Below are positions 35,068 to 42,169 of a stretch of DNA of 64,000 nt, piece by piece (position 1 is the first letter of the stretch; the number at the start of each line of letters is the position of its first letter). The notes under the pieces were generated by a model, which saw only the letters and a list, made by a program, of their open reading frames with translations, searched no databases and was not told the DNA's origin. This DNA is from CAVQHY01 sp963712465 (GTDB taxonomy: Bacteria; Actinomycetota; Thermoleophilia; Gaiellales; Gaiellaceae), in contig CAVQHY010000005.1 in NCBI GenBank assembly GCA_963712465.1, forward strand, positions 248,001 through 312,000. Direction: 5' to 3'. Made by a program: the position numbers and the translations under genes.

Positions 35068-35769
35068 GTGGTCCGGCCCCCGACCCCGACCGCCTACCTC
35101 CACGAGCTGAAGCGGATCGACGACGGGCTCGCCGGGTCGCTCGCCGAGCTCGACGCGCTCGGCGGCCAGGTGGACGCGCTCGCACGCCGCGCCGAGGAGA
35201 TCGAGGTGTTCCTCGCGCGGTTGCTCGACGAGCGCGAACGGCGCCATGAGGCCGTCGAGACGGCCGAGCTCGAGCAGACGGCCGCAGCCGAGCAGCTCGC
35301 CCGGGCCGAGCTCGCGCTCGCAGCGGCCACGACGAAGCGTGACGGCGAGAAGCTTTCCGCCGCCCGCCGTGACGAAGTCCACGCGCGCGACCTCCACGCC
35401 GTCGCATGCCGGCGGCTCGAAGAGGCGCTCGCCGAGCGGACCGCGCTCGACCGCGAGGCGCAGGCTCTCGAAACCGAGGTGCCCGAGCTCGAGGCGTCGG
35501 CGGCGCGCCTCGCCGACGCGCTCCGTGGGCGCGAGCGCGTCGCGGAGGAAGCGGGCCTCGAGCCGCCGCCGGGGCTGGCTGGGATCCGGGAGTGGGGACA
35601 GGCGGCGCGGGCGGCGCTCTTCGTCGCGCGGGGCAGCATCGCCCCTGAGCGGGAAGCCCTCGTCCGTCAGGCGAATGAGCTCGTCTCGGCGATGCTCGGC
35701 GAATCGGTCGTCGCCCCGAGCGTCGAGGCGGCCCTAGGCCGGCTGGCGCGTGAGCGCGGCGAGGGCTAG
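35068..35769 (+). CDS. Coiled-coil hypothetical protein
   Basis: A 233-residue protein, mostly one long coiled coil from about 10 to 165 (ELDALGGQVDALARRAEEIE, then repeats rich in Ala, Glu and Arg), with a C-terminal 65-residue globular end (GIREWGQAARAALFVARGSI). GTG start, 4 nt after the relA stop, so it is probably translationally coupled to relA. I recognise no family. The strong bias of coiled coils makes similarity searches unreliable. It ends in a hairpin that contains the stop codon. Confidence 0.7.
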   Translation: MVRPPTPTAYLHELKRIDDGLAGSLAELDALGGQVDALARRAEEIEVFLARLLDERERRHEAVETAELEQTAAAEQLARAELALAAATTKRDGEKLSAARRDEVHARDLHAVACRRLEEALAERTALDREAQALETEVPELEASAARLADALRGRERVAEEAGLEPPPGLAGIREWGQAARAALFVARGSIAPEREALVRQANELVSAMLGESVVAPSVEAALGRLARERGEG

Positions 35770-35801
35770 CACCGAGCCGGTCGTCCGGCCCCGTGCTAGC
35801 C
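35764..35801. terminator. Bidirectional terminator-like hairpin
   Basis: A perfect 9-bp stem GGCTAGCAC / GTGCTAGCC with an inner CCGG/CCGG stem. It includes the TAG of the coiled-coil gene and lies 8 nt before the end of the convergent cupredoxin gene. Confidence 0.6.
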
Positions 35802-35808
35802 GTCCCGA

Positions 35809-36222
35809 TCAGCCGACCTGGAAGCCGACGTACTGCCCTGCCTTGTAGTGCCCGGGCAGGTTGCAGATGAAGACGTACTTGCCCGGCTTCAGGTTGAGTG
35901 TCACCTTCCCGGACTTGCCGGGTGCCACATCGGGGACCTCGCCGACCGCGCCCTTCTCACTCGCCTCGTCTCCCTCCATCGGGAGCTTGCCCGGGGCGCG
36001 GTTCGTTCTGATCACGACGAATTCATGCTCGATCTTCCCGACGTTCTTCACCGCAAAGGTCACCTTCCCCGGCTTGGCCGTCGGCGCCGAGAGGAGGATC
36101 TTGAACTCCTTCAACCTGACGTTGACTGTCGACTTGGCCGGGGCGGCCGTCGCAACCGCAGCGACCGCGAGGAGCAGACCGGCGAAGAGTGTGATTCCGC
36201 TGAACAGTGACGTACGCCGCAT
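35809..36222 (-). CDS. Secreted cupredoxin-like copper protein
   Basis: A 137-residue exported protein. The ATG is preceded by GAGGAGGGAGAGCAG. Signal peptide SLFSGITLFAGLLLAVAAVA, cut near TAA. The mature part is a plastocyanin/azurin-type fold: KVTFAVKNVGKIEHEFVVIR with the first copper histidine, and YVFICNLPGHYKAGQ with Cys, His and an apparent Gln in the axial position rather than Met. The cupredoxin probably carries electrons or copper outside the membrane. No neighbours suggest a partner oxidase. Confidence 0.82.
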   Translation of the reverse strand: MRRTSLFSGITLFAGLLLAVAAVATAAPAKSTVNVRLKEFKILLSAPTAKPGKVTFAVKNVGKIEHEFVVIRTNRAPGKLPMEGDEASEKGAVGEVPDVAPGKSGKVTLNLKPGKYVFICNLPGHYKAGQYVGFQVG

Positions 36223-36385
36223 CTGCTCTCCCTCCTCGATGGATGTGTGCTCCATCGAATCGCGTGGCGCCGGCATTCGCATCCGGAGGACGCCTGAGCG
36301 CTCCTGCGGCTTTTCCACAGAGAGGACGCTGCTTCGACACGAATCTCGGTGGCTCGCCGCTCCCACAGGCTCGTAGGCTGGTGAG

Positions 36386-36904
36386 GTGAGACCGCTCGCT
36401 GCCTGGCTCGCCACGCTCGCCCTCCTCGGAGCGAGCGCGTGCGGCGGCGACTCTGCTGGGGGTCGGGCCTCGGCGGAGGCCGAGGTCGAGTGGGTGGTCG
36501 ACGGTGACACGCTGCGGCTGGCGAGCGGCGACAAGGTCAGGCTCCTGCAGGTGGATGCCCCGGAGCTCTCCGAAGGAGAGTGCTACGCGAAGCAGGCGCT
36601 ACGGGAACTGATCGGCCTGGCCCCGAAGGGAACCGTCGTCCGGCTCGAGGCCGATCGCTCGCTCGACGACACCGACCGGTTCGGTCGGCTCCTGCGCTAC
36701 GCGTACGTCGGCGACCTCGATGTGAACGTCGAGCTCGCCCGCCGCGGTGCCGCAGCGCCCTACTTCTACGAGGGCAGCCAGGGAACACAAGCCGACGAGC
36801 TGCTGGCGGCCGCGCACGAAGCACGATCCGCCGGCCGGGGACTGTGGCGCGCGTGCCCCGGAACCCCGTTCCGGCCTGACCGGCAGGTCGACGCGCGGCG
36901 ATAG
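36386..36904 (+). CDS. Thermonuclease (SNase) family lipoprotein
   Basis: A 172-residue protein. N-terminal lipobox ALLGASACGG suggests a lipid-anchored exported protein. The staphylococcal nuclease fold is visible: WVVDGDTLRLASGDKVRLLQ, DAPELSEGECYAKQALREL, LEADRSLDDTDRFGRLLRYA and VNVELARRGAAAPYFYEG. The catalytic Arg/Asp/Glu set is probably in DGDTLRL, VRLLQVDAPE and DRFGRLLRY. Start: GTG. Homologous proteins degrade nucleic acids outside the cell. It is isolated; no operon partner. Confidence 0.85.
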   Translation: MRPLAAWLATLALLGASACGGDSAGGRASAEAEVEWVVDGDTLRLASGDKVRLLQVDAPELSEGECYAKQALRELIGLAPKGTVVRLEADRSLDDTDRFGRLLRYAYVGDLDVNVELARRGAAAPYFYEGSQGTQADELLAAAHEARSAGRGLWRACPGTPFRPDRQVDARR

Positions 36905-36908
36905 AGGC

Positions 36909-37301
36909 TCAGGAGACGTCGGCCCAGTCCACCCCGCCGGTGTCCCAGCCGACGAGGCAGTGAGCCGAGATCAGGCGGGCGACCCGGTCGAGGAACGCAC
37001 GCTCCCCGGGTCCGGACGGCTCGGGTGTGACGCCCAGAACGCCGACCGGCCGCCCCTCGTAGAGAACGGGGACGTACGGCCCGCCGGCAGCAGCGAGTGT
37101 GGGGGCCCCGGGCGGGTCGGCACCCGTCGACGGTCCGAGGACGAGGCCGTCCTCCTCGACGAGCCAGAGCCCGGTCCACCGGTACCCGCCTCGCTCGTGG
37201 AGGACGGCGACGATCTGGCGGAGCACCTCGTCGGCCTCGGGCTCACGCTCCAGGATGCGGTCGACGGCCGCGAGGGCCCCGCGGATCTCGGCCGGTTCCA
37301 G
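36909..37301 (-). CDS. GAF-domain-like protein, no ordinary start codon
   Basis: About 130 residues, beginning around LEPAEIRGALAAVDRILERE. The body matches a small GAF domain (QIVAVLHERGGYRWTGLWLV, GPYVPVLYEGRPVGVLGVTP). The stop is at 36909. No ATG, GTG or TTG lies in frame before the helical N-terminus; the coordinate given is a CTG at 37301, and a GTG at 37226 would delete the first helix. The gene follows the thioesterase by 4 nt and is probably co-translated with it. Function unknown. Confidence 0.6.
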   Translation of the reverse strand: MEPAEIRGALAAVDRILEREPEADEVLRQIVAVLHERGGYRWTGLWLVEEDGLVLGPSTGADPPGAPTLAAAGGPYVPVLYEGRPVGVLGVTPEPSGPGERAFLDRVARLISAHCLVGWDTGGVDWADVS

Positions 37302-37305
37302 CGGG

Positions 37306-37761
37306 TTAGGCGAGATCGGATCCCTCGAAGCGCTCGACCGGGAGCCTGAACGCGTCCGGGATCGGCGTGGGCCGCCGGGCGACCCGGTCGACGAGGACGA
37401 GCGTCTGCTCGGCCGTGCACATGAGCAGGTCGTCGTCGACGCGTCGGGCGCGCAGGTCGTAGGTGACGCTCGTCTTCCCGATCCGTGTGACGCGCACGAA
37501 CACCTCGAGCAGCTCGTCGAACCGGGCCGGAGCCTCGTAGAGGATGTGCGAGGCGCGCATGACGAACTCCGGAAAGCCGTGCCCCTCGCCGACCATCTCG
37601 AGATGGCGGTGGTACTCCACCCGGGCATGGTCGAAGTAGGGCAGGTAGCGGCCGTAGTAGACGACTCCCTGCGCATCCGTGTCTGAGAACCACACGCGCG
37701 CGAGGGCCGAGTACTTGTACGGGGGCAGCCGGTCGGTCGGCGCTCCGAGGGTGACGGTCAT
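37306..37761 (-). CDS. Acyl-CoA thioesterase, YbgC/FadM-type (4HBT hot-dog fold)
   Basis: A 151-residue hot-dog fold protein. The N-terminal signature FSDTDAQGVVYYGRYLPYFD carries the catalytic Asp of the 4-hydroxybenzoyl-CoA/YbgC family, followed by HARVEYHRHLEMVGEG and the beta sheet up to AEQTLVLVDRVARRPTPIPD. The ATG begins MTVTLGAPTDRL; a longer frame to 37848 is open but lacks similarity. It probably hydrolyses acyl-CoA. The specific acyl chain is not visible. A GAF-like gene follows 4 nt after the stop. Confidence 0.85.
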   Translation of the reverse strand: MTVTLGAPTDRLPPYKYSALARVWFSDTDAQGVVYYGRYLPYFDHARVEYHRHLEMVGEGHGFPEFVMRASHILYEAPARFDELLEVFVRVTRIGKTSVTYDLRARRVDDDLLMCTAEQTLVLVDRVARRPTPIPDAFRLPVERFEGSDLA

Positions 37762-37807
37762 CGCGCGGGATCCTACCCGGCTGCCCGCAGCCTGTAGCCG
37801 GCCCGGC

Positions 37808-37833
37808 TCAGCCCCCTTCGCGAAGGGGGCTGA
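37808..37833. repeat. Perfect 26-nt palindrome containing a stop codon
   Basis: The sequence from TCAGCCCCC to GGGGGCTGA is its own reverse complement, centred on TTCGCGAA, and includes the TGA of ppk2. As RNA it would form a 12-bp hairpin with almost no loop. It may terminate ppk2, but no T-tract follows on either strand. Confidence 0.55.
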
Positions 37834-38665
37834 CGAGGGTCGCGGCATGGTCGGGCACGAGCTTCATCAGCTCTGGATCCGGCCGGACGTAGCCCTCGTC
37901 CGGCTGGCGCTTCGGCAGGTCGACCCGCGCTGCCGTGTGCACCTCGTAGGGGATCCTGCTCAGGAGGTGCGCAATGCAGTTGAGCCGCGCGTTGCGCTTC
38001 ACGTCCGCGTCGACGACGTACCACGGCGCGTAGTCCGTGTCCGTGTGGACGAACATCTCGTCCTTGGCGCGGGAGTAGTCGACGTACCGCCGCCGCGACT
38101 CCATGTCCATGTCCGAGAGCTTCCACCGCCTCGTTGGATCGTTGATCCGCGCGACGAAGCGGCGCTCCTGCTCCGCGTCGCTCACCGAGAACCAGTACTT
38201 GACGAGGATGATCCCGTCCTCGGTGAGCATCCGCTCGAACACGGGGCATTGCCGCAGGAACCGCTGATGCTCCGCGGGGGTGCAGAAGCCCATGACCTTC
38301 TCGACGCCAGCGCGGTTGTACCAGCTCCGGTCGAAGAGGATCATCTCGCCGGCCGCGGGGAGGTGAGCGACGTAGCGTTGGAAGTACCACTGGGTTCGGT
38401 CCCGCTCGGTCGGGGCGGGGAGGGCGACGATGCGGCAGTAGCGCGGGTTAAGCCGGTCCTGGATCCGCTTGATCGTGCCGCCTTTCCCGGAGGCGTCGCG
38501 GCCCTCGAACAGGACGGCGATCCGGGTGCCGGTGTCCCGGACCCACTCGAGCATGAGCGCGAGCTCGATCTGGAGCCGCCTGAGCTCCTGCTCGTAGATG
38601 CTCCTCGTGATCCGCGCTGGGACGGGACGTCCGGCGTGCGTGCCCGTCGCGTCTTCGCGCGCCAT
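37808..38665 (-). CDS. ppk2: Polyphosphate kinase 2
   Basis: A 285-residue PPK2-family enzyme that transfers phosphate between polyphosphate and nucleotides. Walker A is FEGRDASGKGG, the second motif block is PRYCRIVALPAPTERDRTQW and the lid/Walker B part is FDRSWYNRAGVEKVMGF. The family end motif DYAPWYVVDADVKRNARLN is also present. Single-domain PPK2 proteins of this length (about 270-300) often phosphorylate ADP or AMP; the class cannot be told here. The stop codon lies in a perfect 26-nt palindrome. Confidence 0.92.
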   Translation of the reverse strand: MAREDATGTHAGRPVPARITRSIYEQELRRLQIELALMLEWVRDTGTRIAVLFEGRDASGKGGTIKRIQDRLNPRYCRIVALPAPTERDRTQWYFQRYVAHLPAAGEMILFDRSWYNRAGVEKVMGFCTPAEHQRFLRQCPVFERMLTEDGIILVKYWFSVSDAEQERRFVARINDPTRRWKLSDMDMESRRRYVDYSRAKDEMFVHTDTDYAPWYVVDADVKRNARLNCIAHLLSRIPYEVHTAARVDLPKRQPDEGYVRPDPELMKLVPDHAATLVSPLREGG

Positions 38666-38689
38666 CGTGGCGGGGAGGATAGCCCGGCG

Positions 38690-40036
38690 CTAGCCCTCGA
38701 TGACGGCGATCGCCTCGTCGCGCTTCCGTGCCATCAGCTCCGGATCGAGTGCCTCGAGGTTGAGGCGGAGGAGCGGCTCCGTGTTCGACGGCCGGACGTT
38801 CATGTGCCACTCCCGTGCCGTGACCGAAAGGCCGTCGAGGTGGGAGATCTCACCCTGGCCCTTGAAGTGCTCCTTCAGCTCCTGGAGCTTGAGCGCAACG
38901 TCCCTGACCGTCGTGTTCAGCTCGCCGGTGAGGTAGTAGCGCTCGCGGTAGGGACGCAGGATCTCAGACAGCGGCGCGCCTCTCGTCGAGAGGAGCTCGA
39001 GCATGAGCAGGGCCGGGATCGTCCCCGAATCGGCGCGCGAGAAGTCGCGGAAGTAGTAGTGGCCGGACACCTCGCCGGCGAAGACGGCGTCCTCCTCGCG
39101 CATCCGGTGCTTGATGAACGCGTGGCCGACGCGGTTGACGAGCGCCGTGCCGCCGAGTCGCTCGACGGTGTCGGGGACGGCCCAGCTGGCCCGAACGTCG
39201 TAGATGATCGTCCCGCCGGGCGACTTCTCGAGCATCGACCCGGCGAGCAGCGCCGTCACGAAGTCCCCGGGGACGAACTCGCCCGTCTCGTCGACGAAGA
39301 AGCAACGATCGGCATCCCCGTCGAACGCGATTCCGAGATCGGCGCGCTCCTCTCTCACCTTCCCGACGATGAACTCGCGGTTCTCCGGGAGGAGCGGGTT
39401 TGGCTCGTGGTTCGGGAAGCTCCCGTCGGGCTCGAAGTAGCATCGGACGGCCTCGACGGGCAGCCGCTCGAGGATGGGGGGGAGCATCAGCCCGGCCATC
39501 CCGTTCGCCGCGTCCACCACGACCCGCAGCGGCTTCATCGCGGACGGATCGACAAACGACAGGACGCGCTCGACGAAGGCGGGGTAGACGTCCTCCGAGC
39601 GGACGTGTCCCGGGGACTGTCCCCGAGACACGTCCGCGGGAGCCACAGCCCGATCGCGCACGTCCAGGAGGCCCGAGTCGCCGCCCACCGGCAACGCGCC
39701 GCGCCGGACGATCTTCATGCCCGTGTACTCCTTCGGGTTGTGCGAGGCGGTGATCATCACCCCGCCGTCCAGGCCGAGCTCGCCGACGGCGAAGTAGACC
39801 ATCTCCGTTCCGACGAGCCCGATCTCCACGACATCGGCGCCCGCGTCCGCGATCCCACGGACGACGGCCTCGGCCATCGCGGGCGAGGAGAGGCGCATGT
39901 CGCGACCGACCGCCACCGCCTTCGGCTCGAAGTGCTCGGCATACGCGCGGCCCACGCGGTAGGCGCCGTCCTCGTCGAGGTCGGACGGATAGATCCCGCG
40001 CACGTCGTACGCCTTGAAGACCTTCGGGTCGAGCAT
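38690..40036 (-). CDS. manB: Phosphomannomutase/phosphoglucomutase
   Basis: A 448-residue alpha-D-phosphohexomutase for sugar-nucleotide and cell-wall precursors. The phosphoserine loop is ITASHNPKEYTGMK (serine near 98), the metal loop is GIAFDGDADRCFFVDE, the sugar-binding region is FAGEVSGHYYFRDFSRADSG, and the phosphate-binding loop is RPSNTEPLLRL near 420. An extra stretch near residues 133-150 (APADVSRGQSPGHVRSEDV) is encoded by a long palindrome in the DNA. Otherwise length and motifs are ordinary. It is followed on the same strand by ppk2. Confidence 0.92.
   Translation of the reverse strand: MLDPKVFKAYDVRGIYPSDLDEDGAYRVGRAYAEHFEPKAVAVGRDMRLSSPAMAEAVVRGIADAGADVVEIGLVGTEMVYFAVGELGLDGGVMITASHNPKEYTGMKIVRRGALPVGGDSGLLDVRDRAVAPADVSRGQSPGHVRSEDVYPAFVERVLSFVDPSAMKPLRVVVDAANGMAGLMLPPILERLPVEAVRCYFEPDGSFPNHEPNPLLPENREFIVGKVREERADLGIAFDGDADRCFFVDETGEFVPGDFVTALLAGSMLEKSPGGTIIYDVRASWAVPDTVERLGGTALVNRVGHAFIKHRMREEDAVFAGEVSGHYYFRDFSRADSGTIPALLMLELLSTRGAPLSEILRPYRERYYLTGELNTTVRDVALKLQELKEHFKGQGEISHLDGLSVTAREWHMNVRPSNTEPLLRLNLEALDPELMARKRDEAIAVIEG
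39600..39636. repeat. Palindromic repeat inside the phosphomannomutase gene
   Basis: A 37-nt inverted repeat: arms CGGACGTGTC and GACACGTCCG with a nested CGGGGAC/GTCCCCG pair. It is read in frame by the gene (about residues 134-147) and would place the extra residues between the domain 1 loop and VYPAFVERVL. The GGGGACTGTCCCC core resembles widely dispersed palindromes in other genomes, known to me only as a general pattern. Confidence 0.7.
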
Positions 40037-40037
40037 C

Positions 40038-40655
40038 TCAGCGCTCGCCGAGCGCCCGCCGGATCGCGGCCTTCGGATCCTCGGTCACCGCTGCTCCGTG
40101 GCTCAGGCAGAGAACGTCGAACTCGAGCTCGAGCAGGCGCTCCACGCTCTTGCGCGCCTGGGCGGGATCGTGCGCGTACTCGTCGGGAACGAGCATGACC
40201 TCGCCGTCCGCGGGCCGGATCAACAGATCCGGCACGATCGCCACGACGGGGGCACCCGCCGTGAGCAGCGTGTGCTGGGTCGTCCCGGCGCCGGGGGTGT
40301 AGATCGCGGTCAGCCCGCCGGGAAGCCGGTCGCCGTCGCCGTAGCGCTCGTCGGGCTCCTCCTCGATCTCCTTCGAGAGCGCGGGCGCCCAGACCGAGAC
40401 GCCGTACTCGCGTCGGAGCCGCCACGCCGAGCGCTGGTGCGACCCGGCGGTGAGCACGATCGCGGTGGCGTTGCCGATTTCGTCGCGGGCACCGGCCGCG
40501 AGCGGGAGCGGGTCGACGAGAACGACCTCTCCGTCATGGCTCACGGCGTGGGCGACGCTCGTGAAGCCGCCGATGCGCTCGTCCTCGATCGACCACAGAC
40601 GGACGTCCGGAACGACCTGCTCCGTCCGCTCGGCAACGGCCTTCGGCTCGCTCAC
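40038..40655 (-). CDS. Metallo-beta-lactamase-fold-like protein with a degenerate metal site
   Basis: A 205-residue protein. The early strands (DERIGGFTSVAHAVSHDGEV, LVDPLPLAAGARDEIGNATA) and the later GGLTAIYTPGAGTTQHTLL and FDVLCLSHGAAV resemble the MBL fold, but the usual THxHxDH is replaced by TAGSHQRS. Two conserved-looking histidines remain (GSHQRS, TTQHTLL), so metal binding is doubtful. Function unknown. The stop is 2 nt before the start of the phosphomannomutase gene on the same strand. Confidence 0.7.
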   Translation of the reverse strand: MSEPKAVAERTEQVVPDVRLWSIEDERIGGFTSVAHAVSHDGEVVLVDPLPLAAGARDEIGNATAIVLTAGSHQRSAWRLRREYGVSVWAPALSKEIEEEPDERYGDGDRLPGGLTAIYTPGAGTTQHTLLTAGAPVVAIVPDLLIRPADGEVMLVPDEYAHDPAQARKSVERLLELEFDVLCLSHGAAVTEDPKAAIRRALGER

Positions 40656-40662
40656 GCAGCCA

Positions 40663-41148
40663 TCATCCCACGGCCGGCCAGGCGTCGGCGAGCTTGCGCC
40701 GCGTCGCCTCCAGCGCCTCGGGCATCACCTTCACGTCGGCGAGCACCGGCATGAAGTTCGTATCGCCCGCCCAGCGGGGGACGACGTGCTGGTGGACGTG
40801 GTCGACGACGCCCGCGCCCGCGACGCGCCCGAGGTTCCAGCCGAGGTTGTAGCCCTGCGGGCTCATCACCTGCGCGAGGACGCCGATCGCCGTCGAGACG
40901 AGCCGGTGAAGCTCGAGCGCCTCCTCGTCGGTCAGCTCGCCGAGCTCGCCGACGTGCCGGTACGGGGCGACCATGAGGTGGCCGCCGGCGTACGGGTACT
41001 TGTTCACGAGGACGAACGCGGTCTCCCCTCGATGCACGACGAGCCCGTCCTCGTCACTCGCCGAGGCGGCGCGGCAGAAGACGCAGCCGGTCTCCTCGTC
41101 GGCGCTTTGGATGTACTCGAGGCGCCACGGCGCCCACAGGCGTTCCAT
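40663..41148 (-). CDS. HIT-family hydrolase
   Basis: A 161-residue histidine-triad protein, hydrolysing dinucleotide or nucleotidyl-linked phosphates (AP4A phosphorylase-like). The triad is HVHQHVVPRW (near 119-128), preceded by the family blocks MERLWAPWRLEYIQ, CVFC (zinc-binding-like), VLVNKYPYAGGHLMVAPYRH and GYNLGWNLGRVAGAGVV. The length is slightly above canonical HIT (about 110-150). It is transcribed ahead of the MBL-like gene with a 7-nt gap. Confidence 0.9.
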   Translation of the reverse strand: MERLWAPWRLEYIQSADEETGCVFCRAASASDEDGLVVHRGETAFVLVNKYPYAGGHLMVAPYRHVGELGELTDEEALELHRLVSTAIGVLAQVMSPQGYNLGWNLGRVAGAGVVDHVHQHVVPRWAGDTNFMPVLADVKVMPEALEATRRKLADAWPAVG

Positions 41149-41274
41149 CTCCGGGTTCCTACCAGATCGCGCCCGGGAAAGAGTCGAGCAGGCAGCCGAA
41201 TATCGCGGGGCGACTCACAGCCGCGCGGAGTGCAGTCGTATGCGGCGGCATTCGCGAGTCCAGGGAGGTACCAG

Positions 41275-41484
41275 ATGCCGGTCGTAGCGGTCTTCCAACC
41301 CCCGGGTTTCACGAAGGAGCAACACGAGGAGACTGTCCGTAGCGTCACCGGGGGCAAGAGCCGCGTCGAGTCGCCCGCCGATTGGCCGGTCGAGGGTCTG
41401 TTGGCTCACGTTGCCGGAGAAGGCGAGCAGGGGTCATCTAGACACGCTGCAGGTGGGTCTCTTTGGTTCCCATCGGATACTTGA
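41275..41484 (+). pseudogene. Truncated hypothetical protein gene
   Basis: An ATG with AGGGAGG at a good distance begins MPVVAVFQPPGFTKEQHEET and continues to PADWPVEGLLAHVAGEGEQG. It looks like the first half of a small domain of about 90-100 residues (antibiotic-monooxygenase-like dimeric barrel is a guess). After that the frame runs into the end of the oppositely oriented DUF4260 gene and stops at 41484. The second half is missing, so it is probably a broken gene with good translation signals. Confidence 0.6.
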
Positions 41485-41854
41485 GGCCGTACCCGATGGC
41501 CCGATCGACTCCGATATGGGCCAGCCAGATCAGGCCGACCTGAACCGCCGCGTCGGTATCGGTGACGACACCCACCGCAGCGAGCGCCACGGGCAGAACG
41601 TAGGTGTGAGCCATGTCGTAGGCTGCGGCACCAACGCGCGGCCCAGCGGCGAAGCCGATCAGCGAAAGATCCGGCGCGAGGATCAGCGCCAAAAAGAGCC
41701 ACCACGGGTACTCGGCGTGAAAGTACAAGACTGTCGCGGACGCGGCGACGACGACGCCTTCGGTGCGAAGCAAAAACCGAGGAAGCCGCTCAACCACAGC
41801 GCGGCGAACCTTAGCCGGCACCGGCCGTTTCGCCAGTCCTCCTCTTGCCAACAT
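41438..41854 (-). CDS. DUF4260 family membrane protein
   Basis: A 138-residue protein with four hydrophobic segments (LRTEGVVVAASATVLYFHAE, WWLFLALILAPDLSLIGFAA, DMAHTYVLPVALAAVGVVT, QVGLIWLAHIGVDRAIGYGL). The pattern RTEG near 30, WWLFLALILAPDLSLIGF and WLAHIGVDRAIGYGLKYP fits DUF4260 proteins, whose function is unknown. Its end overlaps the broken gene at 41275-41484 in the opposite direction. Confidence 0.82.
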   Translation of the reverse strand: MLARGGLAKRPVPAKVRRAVVERLPRFLLRTEGVVVAASATVLYFHAEYPWWLFLALILAPDLSLIGFAAGPRVGAAAYDMAHTYVLPVALAAVGVVTDTDAAVQVGLIWLAHIGVDRAIGYGLKYPMGTKETHLQRV

Positions 41855-42169
41855 CTCTGTGTCGTACCCAGATGGCGTCGCCTAGATGCCCGCTGGGGCC
41901 GAGCACTCCTGTCGCGAGGCGCGTCATGGTGTGGCGCGCACGTGGATCGCCGGGGGTTCGGCTCCGCGTTTGTCTCGTGGTCGACTTACGCGCGAGCCAG
42001 CCGCGATGGCAGACGCACGTCTTGTTAGGGGGAGGAAGAACTCGTCGGAAGACCAGTTTCGCCTGGGTTGTTTCGGGCGTAGCTTGCGGGTGGGAGACTT
42101 TGTGACGTTGTTTGCGTTCCGGGTGTCCCGCCAGAATGCTTGGTCTGGCGGCGTAGGGTGGAGGTCGGT
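41855..42169. other. 315-nt gap without a gene
   Basis: Separates the DUF4260 gene from the frameshifted RTX gene. No credible coding frame, no recognisable RNA and no clear promoter motif. Probably holds the upstream regulatory region of both divergent genes. Confidence 0.4.

Noticed and set aside
37808..37833. A strong Rho-independent terminator for ppk2
   Set aside because: The palindrome has virtually no loop and no T-tract on either strand, so it is reported as a repeat only.
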